Source: Leucogyrophana mollusca (Eukaryota; Basidiomycota; Agaricomycetes; Boletales). From it: DNA of 64,000 bases. Location of the stretch: assembly GCA_021014945.1 (NCBI GenBank), contig MU266328.1, forward strand, positions 310,001-374,000, read 5' to 3'. Under the pieces are notes generated by a model. The model did not search any database, was not told where the DNA came from, and saw only the letters and a list, made by a program, of their open reading frames with translations. The number at the start of each line of letters is the position of its first letter. Positions within the stretch are counted from its first letter, which is position 1. Below, one piece after another: positions 33,895 through 45,212 of the stretch. The position numbers and the translations under genes were made by a program.

Positions 33895-34701
33895 ACCCCC
33901 GAGTCTCGAGCGTCCATACTCCCTGCACCTATGTTCATCTTAATTGCTGCTTGTATGTTAGCTGGCTTGAATATCATCTGTTTCGTACCGTTTTCTCGAA
34001 TGCGCGCTCCTGGGCTGCAATGCATAATGGATATTTGTGACAAACGTTCACACCACGAAAAGATCCAACGCGCACCACATGTACAGCGGACACGTATCTC
34101 GCACGTCCTGACGGTCATGTCTGACGCATATATCTCCCCAGACATGTCCCAGACACCCGCCCTCCGACATCCATGCGACATGGTCTCCCAGATGTGCGAC
34201 ACACATTGGCCCTCGTGTCATCTCCAACATGCTGGGCCAGGTCCGTGACACACATCTGCCATCCAACGTCATCCCTATATTGCCAAGTAATGAAATAACC
34301 ATGTCCTTAGATCGATGTATCATTAGTATGTCCCCCGTATCCTATTGGCAACCAATAGATATCTCGCCCGTCACTCCTCGCGTGGATGGTACATATAAAT
34401 AATATATTTGTTAGCTCAGTGGTGTGCGAAACCTATAGCTTTAACATCCTATCCATATGGGGTCAATGAACCCAATTTCAGATATGAATGCCACATTTTT
34501 TAGAAGTGGCCGTGTAGACAATTCCGTAGAATGCCGGGATTCCCGACATTCTGTCTCCCCCAGGTCTCCCCAACTTTTGCCTTCTCCGCCGGGACCGCAA
34601 CATTGAAAACGCTCGATCGTAGCAGTCGGTTTCAAGTCAAAAGGAACTTGTGTTGATCGCACCATCCCCCTTCCAAGTTTGCCTTCGGCTATTCACGAAC
34701 T
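33895..34701. other. Right flank of the transposase island
   Basis: About 800 bases without a gene. Between 34060 and 34310 it is dense in GACATG/ACACATC words, and 34234-34244 is a 10-of-11 inverted match to 25106-25116. The remainder should hold the RIO2 promoter. Confidence 0.45.
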
Positions 34702-36617
<1,916 letters not shown>

Positions 36618-36718
36618 TGCTTTGGATAGTCAGCTTTATTATGAATTCCTTCCCCATACATTCCACTCTATCTGTTGTATCGACGTTCACTTGGTTCAGG
36701 GGTGTGACTTCGCCGAGT

Positions 36719-36735
36719 CCTAACCCTAACCCTAC
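36719..36735 (+). promoter_or_regulatory. Telomere-like AACCCTAA motif (telo-box) in SPF30 promoter
   Basis: The sequence CCTAACCCTAACCCTAC contains two full TAACCC units about 90 bases upstream of the SPF30 start codon. Short AACCCTA boxes act as promoter elements of housekeeping and ribosome-related genes in several eukaryotes. A chance or relic telomere origin is possible. Confidence 0.4.
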
Positions 36736-36820
36736 CTCGAGCCCTTCATGGCAAAGCCTGGCAGCGCCTTGACCAAAGCCACCACTTCTTATCAGCGTTT
36801 ATACCACCCCACTCGTCACT

Positions 36821-37606
36821 ATGGACAAAGCCGATCTCGAAACGTACCAAGTCCAATTGTCACAAGTCGAGCTCGCACTCCAAACAGACCCTTCCAACGC
36901 CGAACTCGCCTCTCTCCGCGGCGAGTTGAGGGAGCTCATCGAACTCACGCAAGCTGCGATTTCTCAAGCTGAAGCTGCATCATCATCCAGAGCTGACTCC
37001 TCTCGCAAAGCAGCTGCCTCTACGCCCGCTCATGCATGGTCCGCGGGAAACGACTGCCTCGCAAAGTACTCGGGGGATGGGAGCTGGTACCCTGCGCGCA
37101 TAACATCTGTCGGTGGCTCGACGGACAATCCGGTGTATAGCATTGTGTTCAAAGGGTACAATACGACTGAGCTGGTGAAGGGGTCTGAAATCAAGCCATT
37201 ACCACCCAATTACCAAGAGCGGCTACCACCTGCGTCGACAAACAAACGGAAGCTGACGAAAGTGGAAGAGGAGGAAAGGGAAAAGAAGAAGAAGAAGAAC
37301 GAGAAGAAACTCGAGGTCAAGGCTGCGAAAGCGAAAGAGCAGACGCAAAAACAGGCGACGTGGCAAAAGTTTGCCAAAAAGTCCGAGAAGAAGGGGGTGC
37401 ATATTGCAGGTGTTGCAGGTACGAGTATTTTCAAGACGCCAGAAAATCCCTTGGGCCGAGGTATGCATGGCTTCGTATGTTCTTGTCTACCGTGCCTCTT
37501 GGCTCATGGAGGTTCGACAGTTGGAGTCACGGGGAGCGGCAAGGGGATGACGGAAGTGGCATCACGAGGCAAGCACAAGTTTGCACCGACAGATGAACAA
37601 GTATGA
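36821..37606 (+). CDS. SPF30: Tudor-domain splicing factor SPF30/SMNDC1-like
   Basis: Spliceosome-assembly factor whose Tudor domain binds symmetrically dimethylated arginines on Sm proteins. The N-terminal helices (MDKADLETYQVQLSQVELAL) are followed by the Tudor domain at about residues 70-130: AGNDCLAKYSGDGSWYPARI, NPVYSIVFKGYNTTELVKGS and EIKPLPPN. A long Lys/Glu helix (VEEEEREKKKKKNEKKLE) follows, then TWQKFAKKSEKKGVHIAG, IFKTPENPLG and RGKHKFAPTDEQV. The KSIFKTP-type motif and order match SPF30. An intron at about 37461-37520 can be removed (NPLGRVGVTGSGKG). The frame stays open through it, so retention would add 20 residues, but the spliced form matches the family. Confidence 0.9.
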   Translation: MDKADLETYQVQLSQVELALQTDPSNAELASLRGELRELIELTQAAISQAEAASSSRADSSRKAAASTPAHAWSAGNDCLAKYSGDGSWYPARITSVGGSTDNPVYSIVFKGYNTTELVKGSEIKPLPPNYQERLPPASTNKRKLTKVEEEEREKKKKKNEKKLEVKAAKAKEQTQKQATWQKFAKKSEKKGVHIAGVAGTSIFKTPENPLGRGMHGFVCSCLPCLLAHGGSTVGVTGSGKGMTEVASRGKHKFAPTDEQV

Positions 37607-39800
37607 GCTACCTTGTGAGCTTATTTCGCGCCCGAGGATATGTTTAATGTACTAACGGGCTACATTTACCAGCCAAGTTGAAGTTTACGTTGTTGCCATC
37701 ACTCTGTACCAAATGCTTCTGTTGACTTTGTGTCCCGGTAAATATTAGGCTAGTCGCGCATCCACCGCCCGCTATCGGTAGATTGAGTGCGGAGAAGGCC
37801 AGCCATGCATCATCAATACGTGACCGTTCTTCTTCTTCCGCTTATTCACAGCCTCATCGTCTTCTCTTCCTTTACATATCCATTAGAGACCCCTACCCTC
37901 GTCGTCATCGATTACTGGGCGCTTATTCGTGCTTTGACCGTACGTTCGCTATAAATATTCCTGCGCACTCGGCGGTGAACTTACATGTGTACCCTATGGC
38001 GTTGGCAATGACCTGTGTTCGCTGCTGGCAAATTGCCATTATTGGGCACCGTGTAGGGTGTTTGGCAGGCACCAGTGAATAAAACTAAAAGAAGTAACAG
38101 CATTTTACCACAGCGGGCTGGTGCCAACGAATCTACTATCTGATACTTCGGATGATCAACGCTTTTGCAGTACAGTGGAAGCACGGGCGTGAAAAAGGAA
38201 AGCGGCGGGACGCTCTTAAAGCACAATCAACGTTGATGCACTCCGGAGATTGCATACAAATATGAAAGATCTGAGGCGGGGCTTCCATGGGAAGGTTTGA
38301 GTTGGTGGTCTACTGCTCCTCCATGCGCGCGCCCCGCAGCTAATTCATCAAAATTCCAGCCCCGAGGACATGTAACCACGTACACGTGCTCACCCGCCGC
38401 TACTCCTCCCGCGGGAGGTCTTCGGGCTCTATCAAATCTTCGCAAGTCACTACAAGCCTGTCACATGCAATTCCAGCCGTCGTTCGCTCGTACGCATCCC
38501 GTCGGATGGCACCATGTCTGAAGATCTGATCCCCGGTGTGCGGTAACGCCCGTCGCGCCAGATCAGGTATTCTGTTGCTGGTTCACGGCTAAATGACAGG
38601 CACATGCGCATTTGGGCTGCACCTTCTGCGTCCGAAACGGCTATGAGGTAGCCGTCCCGGGGGTTAGTGATCGCGCAGGCGTGGCGCATACCGATAACAA
38701 TATCCCGATGCAAGGCCGCCTTCTGGATTTCTGTTCGTCAGTGATGGACGTGATGCGACTTGGAAGCGCGTCTTATTGAAAAGGCGAGTGCGGTGTGCAA
38801 CCGTCAGCTGGGCCTGTTCGTCTCCCATGTGGTCGAGTACGACCGTACTCGACGGACGGTTCCCATTTCGAATTAGACACGGTGCAACAGGTCGGGCTGT
38901 TGCGAGAGTTCAGATATGGTGACGCACATGTACACCCGCGCTTGCGAGAGACCCGAAGCTTCACCCCGGTGGTCTTCAGAATCAAAGACCCGCGCGCGGT
39001 TCTGCCTTCTTCCCCGATGCAGCCTAATTAATCTCTACGGTCAGCGATCCTGTTTTGGTTCGGAACTTCCTGCAGGTGCCCTGCACGAACATTCGCTGAT
39101 CTTTTTTTTTTTGATTTGTTTGTGCGGTGCCGCGAAGTCACTGCAGTCCAGGTACGAGGGCAGGAATGCGAGGGAGGATCGTGATCAGCGACAGTGATAG
39201 CGGTGATTAACCTGGTTGTACACGAGATTTGGGTAATCTCTCTGTGCCGATACATCCCAGTCCTCGGCAGGGGTCGGGCCATGCTCAAGACGTGGCGGTG
39301 GACTCTGCTTTGTACCAAGGGCTTTGTCACATCAGAGCATGGTATTACAGTCCGGCTGGCAATATTCAGCCGTTCCGAGCGAGTAACGACATTCAGTGTT
39401 ATCGGTTTCGTGTTGCTTCATGACTACGGCACTGCGGGGGCACTCACAACCTCGTGGTTCCGATGCGGCTACCCATGCCGGTCACAACGTTACAAGCCCC
39501 ATCGCATTTCAATTCATGTCCACTCACTTGGGAGATACCACACGCATGGAGCATAGAAGTTTGTATTGTTTTTTTTTAACATGGCCACGGTATCCCAATT
39601 TATGTGCTGCGATGAGTTCGCCGTGATGTTATCACCAGACCCCCTAGGTGCGCTAGGACAGCACGCTTGAGTCAACTCGCGACAGATTTGCATAAGACTG
39701 TCCCCGGGCGTCAAAACCTAGTATTAAGATAGTAGTATCAGCTAACTAAACGGTTCTATTTATTCCGATGCAATTTCAGCTTCGTCACGTCTTCACTTGA
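37607..39800. other. Longest region without a convincing gene (2.2 kb)
   Basis: Frames of 60-120 codons occur on both strands, but none spliced into a recognisable protein. The best candidate is a minus-strand frame at 38450-38713 that reads protein-like (GYLIAVSDAEGAAQMRMCLS) with no family match; it could be a gene remnant. Poly-T runs lie at about 39103 and 39570, and a perfect inverted repeat at 38832-38853. Confidence 0.45.
38832..38853. repeat. 22-base perfect inverted repeat
   Basis: The arms GTCGAGTACG and CGTACTCGAC are separated by two bases. It may be a dimeric protein-binding site or chance; it lies in the gene-free region. Confidence 0.6.
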
Positions 39801-40922
39801 CTACGCATTCTCTGTGGGCGGCGGAGTCAGATACGAGCCCGATGCGGCGGAAGGATAGCCAGGGACACCGGCGATATCGACCGAATGTCTTCTGTGCGGG
39901 GGCTCTCCGCTGTCTGCGGCCATGATTTGCTCCGAGAGGTCAATGAACTGCAGGGCATGTGATTAAGTGGGACAAACGGAGAAAGGAGGGGGAACTTACC
40001 ACCCGCTCCTCCTCAAGGGTCGACGCGTGGAGCTGCTTGTTCGTATTCTGCATGTGCACGAGAAGAGTCTGCCGCGAGCCGTGAATAAATTGTGTTCCGA
40101 AAAATAAATAAAGGGCCTACGCGTATCGAGCGAGAGCTGAGGCCACGGTAAGTTGAAACGCGCTCGAACTCGAGCGGCTCGGTTGCGACAAGGCGGAGCT
40201 GCTCGTGGAGGTACGTGACGTACTGCTCAACGCACTCGAGGTAGTGCCGTTTTTTGTCATGCGACGAGATGCTATCCCTGTGTACGGCACCGTCAGAGCA
40301 TGAAGGAGAGAATAGGTGAACAAACTTGCGGATCCGTCGGCGTGAAGCCGATCTCTTCGGCAACGGCGCGCTGGCGGGCCTTGCGCTGGCTTTCGGTCTT
40401 GGTCACACTGGGAACTGCAGAGCTGCTTTCTGACGAGGGCTCGCTTGGGTCTACAAGTGTCTGGGAGGGGGAGGCGGTGGGAGGCTGACTGGCAGCCTGG
40501 GGAGGGTCAGTGACGCGAGACTGGGCATCAAGGGCAGCGAGATCGGTGAGGAGCTCGCTAGGAGTGGGAAAGAGGAGCTGGGGGCCTGATTCGTAATAGT
40601 CGAGAGCCGCGGGTGGATAGAGGACGTGTTCGGGCTGGGAAATTACGGGAGTGTCCTGGCGGGTGGCTGGTTGGGGAGGATACTGCGGAAGAAGGGGAAC
40701 GGGTGCGTGGAGATGTGGCTGCTGCTGGTAGACGATCGGTTGATAAGGGTAATTATAGTTGAGTGGGGCGTCGCTCGTGTCGACGGAAGGGCGGCGGTAC
40801 ATGTCGGGAAAGGCAGATGGGTCTTGGGCGACGGAATTGTCGTCGGGGAAAGAGTAATGGGGCTGGTACATCGCGTCGGAAGGGAACTGGAAGTCGGTAG
40901 GGAATTGATTGAAGGGATACAT
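39801..40922 (-). CDS. bZIP-like nuclear protein (degenerate basic region), paralogue A
   Basis: The start MYPFNQFPTDFQFPSDAMYQ opens a Tyr/Pro/Gln-rich, activation-domain-like region of about 190 residues. TESQRKARQRAVAEEIGFTP then leads to DPDSISSHDKKRHYLECVEQ and YVTYLHEQLRLV, which looks like a weak basic-leucine-zipper entry. Next come STYRGLSSRSIR, TLLVHMQNTNKQLHASTLEE and FIDLSEQIM, with end SYLTPPPTENA. The intron at 40278-40329 starts GCAAGT and ends AG; using it restores the expected DPDSISSH reading. Other introns are GT-AG. Codons at 40923-40934 are open but the first ATG is at 40922. The gene is divergent from a related protein at 41746. Probably a basidiomycete transcription factor; target unknown. 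Confidence 0.68.
40278..40329 (-). other. Non-canonical GC-AG intron
   Basis: On the minus strand the donor is GCAAGT and the acceptor ACACAG, 52 bases apart. No GT donor nearby keeps the frame, while GC-AG joins GAT-CC to G-GAT and gives Asp-Pro-Asp-Ser. The donor otherwise matches the consensus perfectly, as is usual for GC introns. Confidence 0.7.
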
Positions 40923-41745
40923 GATGAATGACAAGGAAGGGGATGGTATAACTTATAGGAAACGTGCGGATGAGATAACATTACGGTAATCTCCCTTGAT
41001 CGACGGTGTCCCGAGTTGGGTCAAGGTTTGCATGTGGTTCGAGTCCAGGCCCTCGCATGTTTACCATCATGTTCGCTGAATTGTAACAGATTCATCAAAT
41101 CGACGCGCTCAACGAAACCGAAACCGTATTACTTTTGGATTGTGTAGGCGCGGCCACCTCGGCCCTCTCGGTGCTCGTCGCCGTCCTTTTCAAGAAACAA
41201 CACATACAACAATGCAGGGTCAATGTTTTCCTCCGCAGGGATTAGACTGCAGTCAGCGCTGAGTCCGGCGAGTCCGCGACCACGGTGGGGCGTCGGTGAA
41301 GCACACTCATCCGCCAGAAAGTGGACCTCCGAGGAGCGAGATTTGAGCGTGAGAGCAGTGGAAGCAGATGGGATGTGAGATATCTTCTTGGGGGATGTCG
41401 ATGATGATTGGGGTACTTTGGACACGGAAACGCAGATCCTGTGGATGGTGGTGATTACATAATTCGATCGTGATAGCGCCAGATGTTCGGTGTCTTGGGA
41501 GACTAATGGCGCTGAGTTTGAATATCCGGAGGTGTTGCCACAGCAAGCGTTCCTTTTTGTGGCGCCGGATCGTGGTGCACAAGCCAGAGTCTGCCAATAT
41601 GAACGAATTTGGACCGGGTGCAATAACACCCTCCCGTTTACTGGGCTCCGACTCGGACTCCTCCAATGCCTCCGTGTCCCATTTAGGTCGCTCCCATATC
41701 TATATATCAGCCTCTTGCAATTATTCTGTTCTCTATTCTCTCTCC
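40923..41745. promoter_or_regulatory. Shared upstream region of two divergent bZIP-like genes
   Basis: A region of 823 bases between divergent start codons. Frames on both strands run through parts of it, including one in frame with the plus-strand gene, but carry no conserved motif. It is a candidate for joint control of the pair. Confidence 0.4.
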
Positions 41746-42627
41746 ATGTCCAATCTACTACCTCCTTCAACCGACTCTATTCTGCCCCCGTATCAGAATG
41801 ACCCTCCCCCATACCACTATCCGTCCCCTCCCTCCTATTCCCTAGATCACTCTCTCCACCATCCAGATTTCACCTCAGACGCCTCTCCATCTCCGCCCAG
41901 CAACCTCCCTGCGCCCTCACAGCGCGAGCCAAAGCGATCCACCGCCCGGATCACGATCCCCCACCCATACGCCCGCCTCTACGCGAAGAAAGACGGCTCA
42001 AAGCGCCGCAAAATATGGAATCACGTGTTGGAGAAGCAGCTCTTCAGCTCCCAGGAGCTGTTAGTATATTGCTGCCTTTGCGTTCTCCACTCACGTCCTA
42101 TCAGATCGACCATGGGCGCTCCCCACAGACGTACCATATACATCGCCAGCCTCGAGGCCCACATCGATCGCCTTCACAACCAGCTGCTCGCCATGGGTCT
42201 CTATCCAATACCATTTGACAAGCTCGAGCCCTATCGCGGGCTCAACTCCAAAACCGCCAAGGCGCGCTCCTTCCTCGTCGTGATCCATCTTATTAAACTC
42301 ACCTCCGTTGATCATACAGAGCATGGTAGCCGGTCTTCAACATGACGCTACACACACTAAACTAAAAATCCTCGAGCTCGAACGATCGGTGCGTAATTAC
42401 CGCCACTCCATCAGAAACAACATGCTCACTCTTGCCCGCAGAATACCAATCTCCGCAAATTGCTAGGTGCACCACCGGCACCGTGTCCCGCCGCCCTCGC
42501 GCAAGAAGCCGAGGTGCGCCGGCATTCGGTGGACTCTGCTCATATAGGCATAATGGGTATGAGCACGGGCATGAGAGGTCCTGTATCATTCACTGGTATG
42601 GGCCCCGGGATGCATCCGCGTTTATGA
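41746..42627 (+). CDS. bZIP-like nuclear protein, paralogue B
   Basis: The start MSNLLPPSTDSILPPYQNDP is Pro/Ser/Tyr-rich for about 65 residues. TARITIPHPYARLYAKKDGS and KRRKIWNHVLEKQLFSSQEL follow, spliced to STMGAPHRRTIYIASLEAHI and DRLHNQLLAMGL. Then come LEPYRGLNSKTAK, SMVAGLQHDATHTKLKILEL, NTNLRKLLGAPPAPCP, and a Met/Gly-rich end GPGMHPRL. The order LE-x2-I/V-x2-L-x2-QL, YRGL-S and the following coiled coil align with paralogue A. One intron after TAK is problematic. The position matching the paralogue has donor GCGCGC, whereas a GT donor 15 bases on would add Ala-Arg-Ser-Phe-Leu. The last intron (42390-42442) is GT-AG. Probable DNA-binding or dimerising regulator. Confidence 0.65.
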
Positions 42628-43149
42628 GCGTAAAAGCTTGTTTGCACTTTTAAGCATAGGCCAATCGGTGACGCGCAACCACCTAGTAGCATATTTTAGA
42701 CCCACAGTCCCTCCGCACGAGCATGAACGTATCGCACTCGAGCTTGAATTATTTTGTGACTTATATGTAGTGTACCGTACCTTCCATGTCTACCTACTTA
42801 CCTACTCCACATAATTAATTCCCTCATACGCAACACCAACCTGGCTCATATTGACCACGCGATAACAGAATACACGATCGTTATATGCGAGTATGGCCGC
42901 GGATGCATATTGTTGAAACTACGCTTAGCGAGATCAGCCCGAGTACTGATCAGATTTCATTCCCCAGAACTTGGCGCATGTTCACCAGCTGCACCTGAGG
43001 CCTGAAGTAGCCTGAAGTTCAGTCGACACAACCGCTGACATTAGAACGAAGACGTAATCATACTTTGTACACAATATTCCAACAAGTCCCTTTGTCATGA
43101 TCAGCATACAGATACGTCCATCGCTAGCCAAATTCCCGCTCAAATCTCA
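42628..43149. other. Intergenic between convergent genes
   Basis: 522 bases of 3' flanks. It contains a doubled GCCTGAAGT word near 43000 and TACCTACTTACCTAC near 42790; nothing else is recognised. Confidence 0.45.
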
Positions 43150-44847
43150 TCACTCTTGTATATCTTGGTAGGGGGGAAGCTGGTCCCCATCTGCCTTTGC
43201 GCCGTCTTTATCAGCGGCAGGAGCACTTCCGCCCCCTCCCGCGAGTACACGTTCTCGCTCCTCCCTCTCCAGCCGTTTCTTCTCTTCCTCGGCACTCTCG
43301 AAAGCGCCAGGCGGGGATTGTGATGCAGCCGGGGCCGCCGCGAGTACACGTTCTCGCTCCTCCCTTTCAAGCCTCTTCTTCTCGTCCGCTGCGCTCTCTG
43401 GCTTCACTTCCTGACCATAAAGATCGTCGGGTTCATTGCCCGGTAACCCCCCGCTTTTTGGACCTGCGCTCTCTGACGCAGCACGCAGGTTGCGCAACGA
43501 GCCGCTAGCAGGCCCAGGACCACTCGCCCCCGCAGAGACGGGCACACCGGTCTCGGCGACCGTTGGCGTCGCACCTGGGATTGATACGGGAGGAAGGTCA
43601 GTGGTACTCGTAGCAGCCACGGGCACAGGCGCCGCTGCTTGGGGCCCCGGGCTTGGAATGGGCGCGGGGGACTGGTTGAGTACGGATGGGTCGATAGGCG
43701 GTGACCGCGAGACATCTCGCGCCTTCTCTGTGGAATCCGTGGCAGGAGGTGTTACGGGTATTCCAGGGTGAATAAGGTCGCTCGTAGAGGCTGAAGCTAT
43801 GCTGGACAACTCAGAAGCATGACTCTCCCCAAAAGAACGCGTGTCGGAACGAGAAAGTTCGGAGGCAGGGGACTGCGGGGGAAGGTTGATGTGCCCGGTC
43901 TTGTAGTTATCAAGGGCACGCTGGAGGGAAGCGCGTGCAGCACCAGTGGCCTGGGCGCCAGTGTAGGGGTTGGTGGGGGACGGGGGGACAAGGGGCAGAG
44001 CTGCAATGATGGGCTTGGAGGCCTGCGAGAGCAAGACCAGTTTCTCGCCAAACTGCAGAGGAATGTGAGCGGATGTGGAATATGGCTGTAGCATAAGACA
44101 GTACCTCTCGTACGGCATCCCACTTCATCTGCTCGCTGTCTCTGACAGCCTTTCGCTTGAGAAGCTCGATCTCCTTCTCGAGGGGCTCGTCGTCCCGCTT
44201 GGCTTTAGCCAGCTGCTCCTTGAGCTGCGCGAGCCGGACCTCTGTGCCCTTTGCCTGCTCGTGCTCGATCCGCGCGATCTGGTTGTGCAGACCAGCGCGG
44301 ATGTTACGTTTGGGGGTAATGTTCGTCTCCGCATCACGCAAAGCCTTCAGGGGCCCACGAGCACTGTCGAGTTTGACCGCAAGCGAAGAAGCAAGCGACC
44401 CCTGCACGAAGTTCAGGTACGCCAATCTGTCCGCAACTGAGGCACGCCACCGACGATCAGATCAAATGCAGCCACGATCACATGCGGGAGTCGCTTACCA
44501 TCCCTGATATCCTCCGCCTCCTCCTGACCCCAGGTGTAGAGCTCTTTGCTCTGGGCTTTTGCATCCCTGGCAAGACTATCGCAATCGATCGCGACGCCCT
44601 TCTCGATGGTGATGATGCGCTGGACGGGGGACGTAGTGGTGTACTGTTGGCCGAGGGAGCGAATCTGGTACTGCAGCGACTCGAGCGTGAGGGACTTGTG
44701 CCCTCCCTGCGCCGCAGCCTGGTTGGCGGATTGCTGGTCTGCGCCAGGGCTGGACGTTCGCCCAGGGATGTGGCCTGCGAGCGGGGTCTGGTTTATCGCA
44801 TTCTGAGCCTTGTCGGCGAATGATGAGAGGAATCCTGGAACTGGCAT
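43150..44847 (-). CDS. PIL1: Eisosome core component Pil1/Lsp1 (BAR-domain)
   Basis: Membrane-bending BAR protein that polymerises under the plasma membrane to form eisosomes. The start MPVPGFLSSFADKAQNAINQ is the classic Pil1 N-terminal segment. The BAR helices read SLTLESLQYQIRSLGQQYTT, VQRIITIEKGVAIDCDSLAR, ELYTWGQEEAEDIRD, ETNITPKRNIRAGLHNQIAR and FGEKLVLLSQASKPI. A disordered Ser/Pro tail of about 250 residues follows. It contains two copies of EKKRLEREERERVLA and ends DQLPPYQDIQE. The LPPY near the end fits an LPxY/PPxY-like WW-binding site. Yeast Pil1 is shorter, so the tail is a basidiomycete-type extension. The ATG at 44847 is chosen; the open frame upstream has no better start. Confidence 0.92.
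43240..43400. repeat. Internal duplication in the PIL1 C-terminal coding region
   Basis: Two blocks starting at 43240 and 43339 (period 99 bases) encode the same 15-residue Glu/Lys/Arg helix. They differ at several third positions, so the duplication is not recent. Confidence 0.85.
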
Positions 44848-45212
44848 CGTGGGTGGGTTGTCGCGGTGGTGGTATGAGGGCAAAAACTGATTGATGTTCG
44901 TATGTTGCCAAGGGTTGTCTCTTTAAGGGGCTCCAACGTACGCAGCCACAATCATGACCTCACGCGCAGTATATTCGGTGGCAGTGTCGGGCGCACCGGT
45001 ATCGTCAGCAAGCGAGGCCGTGAAACCCAGCAAAGTGCGCATGAAACAAACCTTACAGCCCGATGACGGGTACAGTGGAAGCGAGAAAACAAATGCATCA
45101 GAAAGCAGGACCAACCCAGAACGACAGCTCAAAAAATACTAGTCATCAGCCGCGTGACTATAAAGTGAATAAATCAATCCAACTCTTTCTTTGCTATTCC
45201 CACATGCCCCCT
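44848..45212. promoter_or_regulatory. PIL1 upstream region and eIF4E 3' flank
   Basis: 365 bases between two minus-strand genes; it must contain the PIL1 promoter. No specific motif is seen. Confidence 0.4.

Noticed and set aside
37783..38082. Possible 99-residue plus-strand protein
   Set aside because: No conserved segment and no splice partners; composition looks random.
41036..41046. GGTTCGAGTCC, a match to the tRNA B-box
   Set aside because: No matching A-box, T-stem or acceptor stem could be paired around it.
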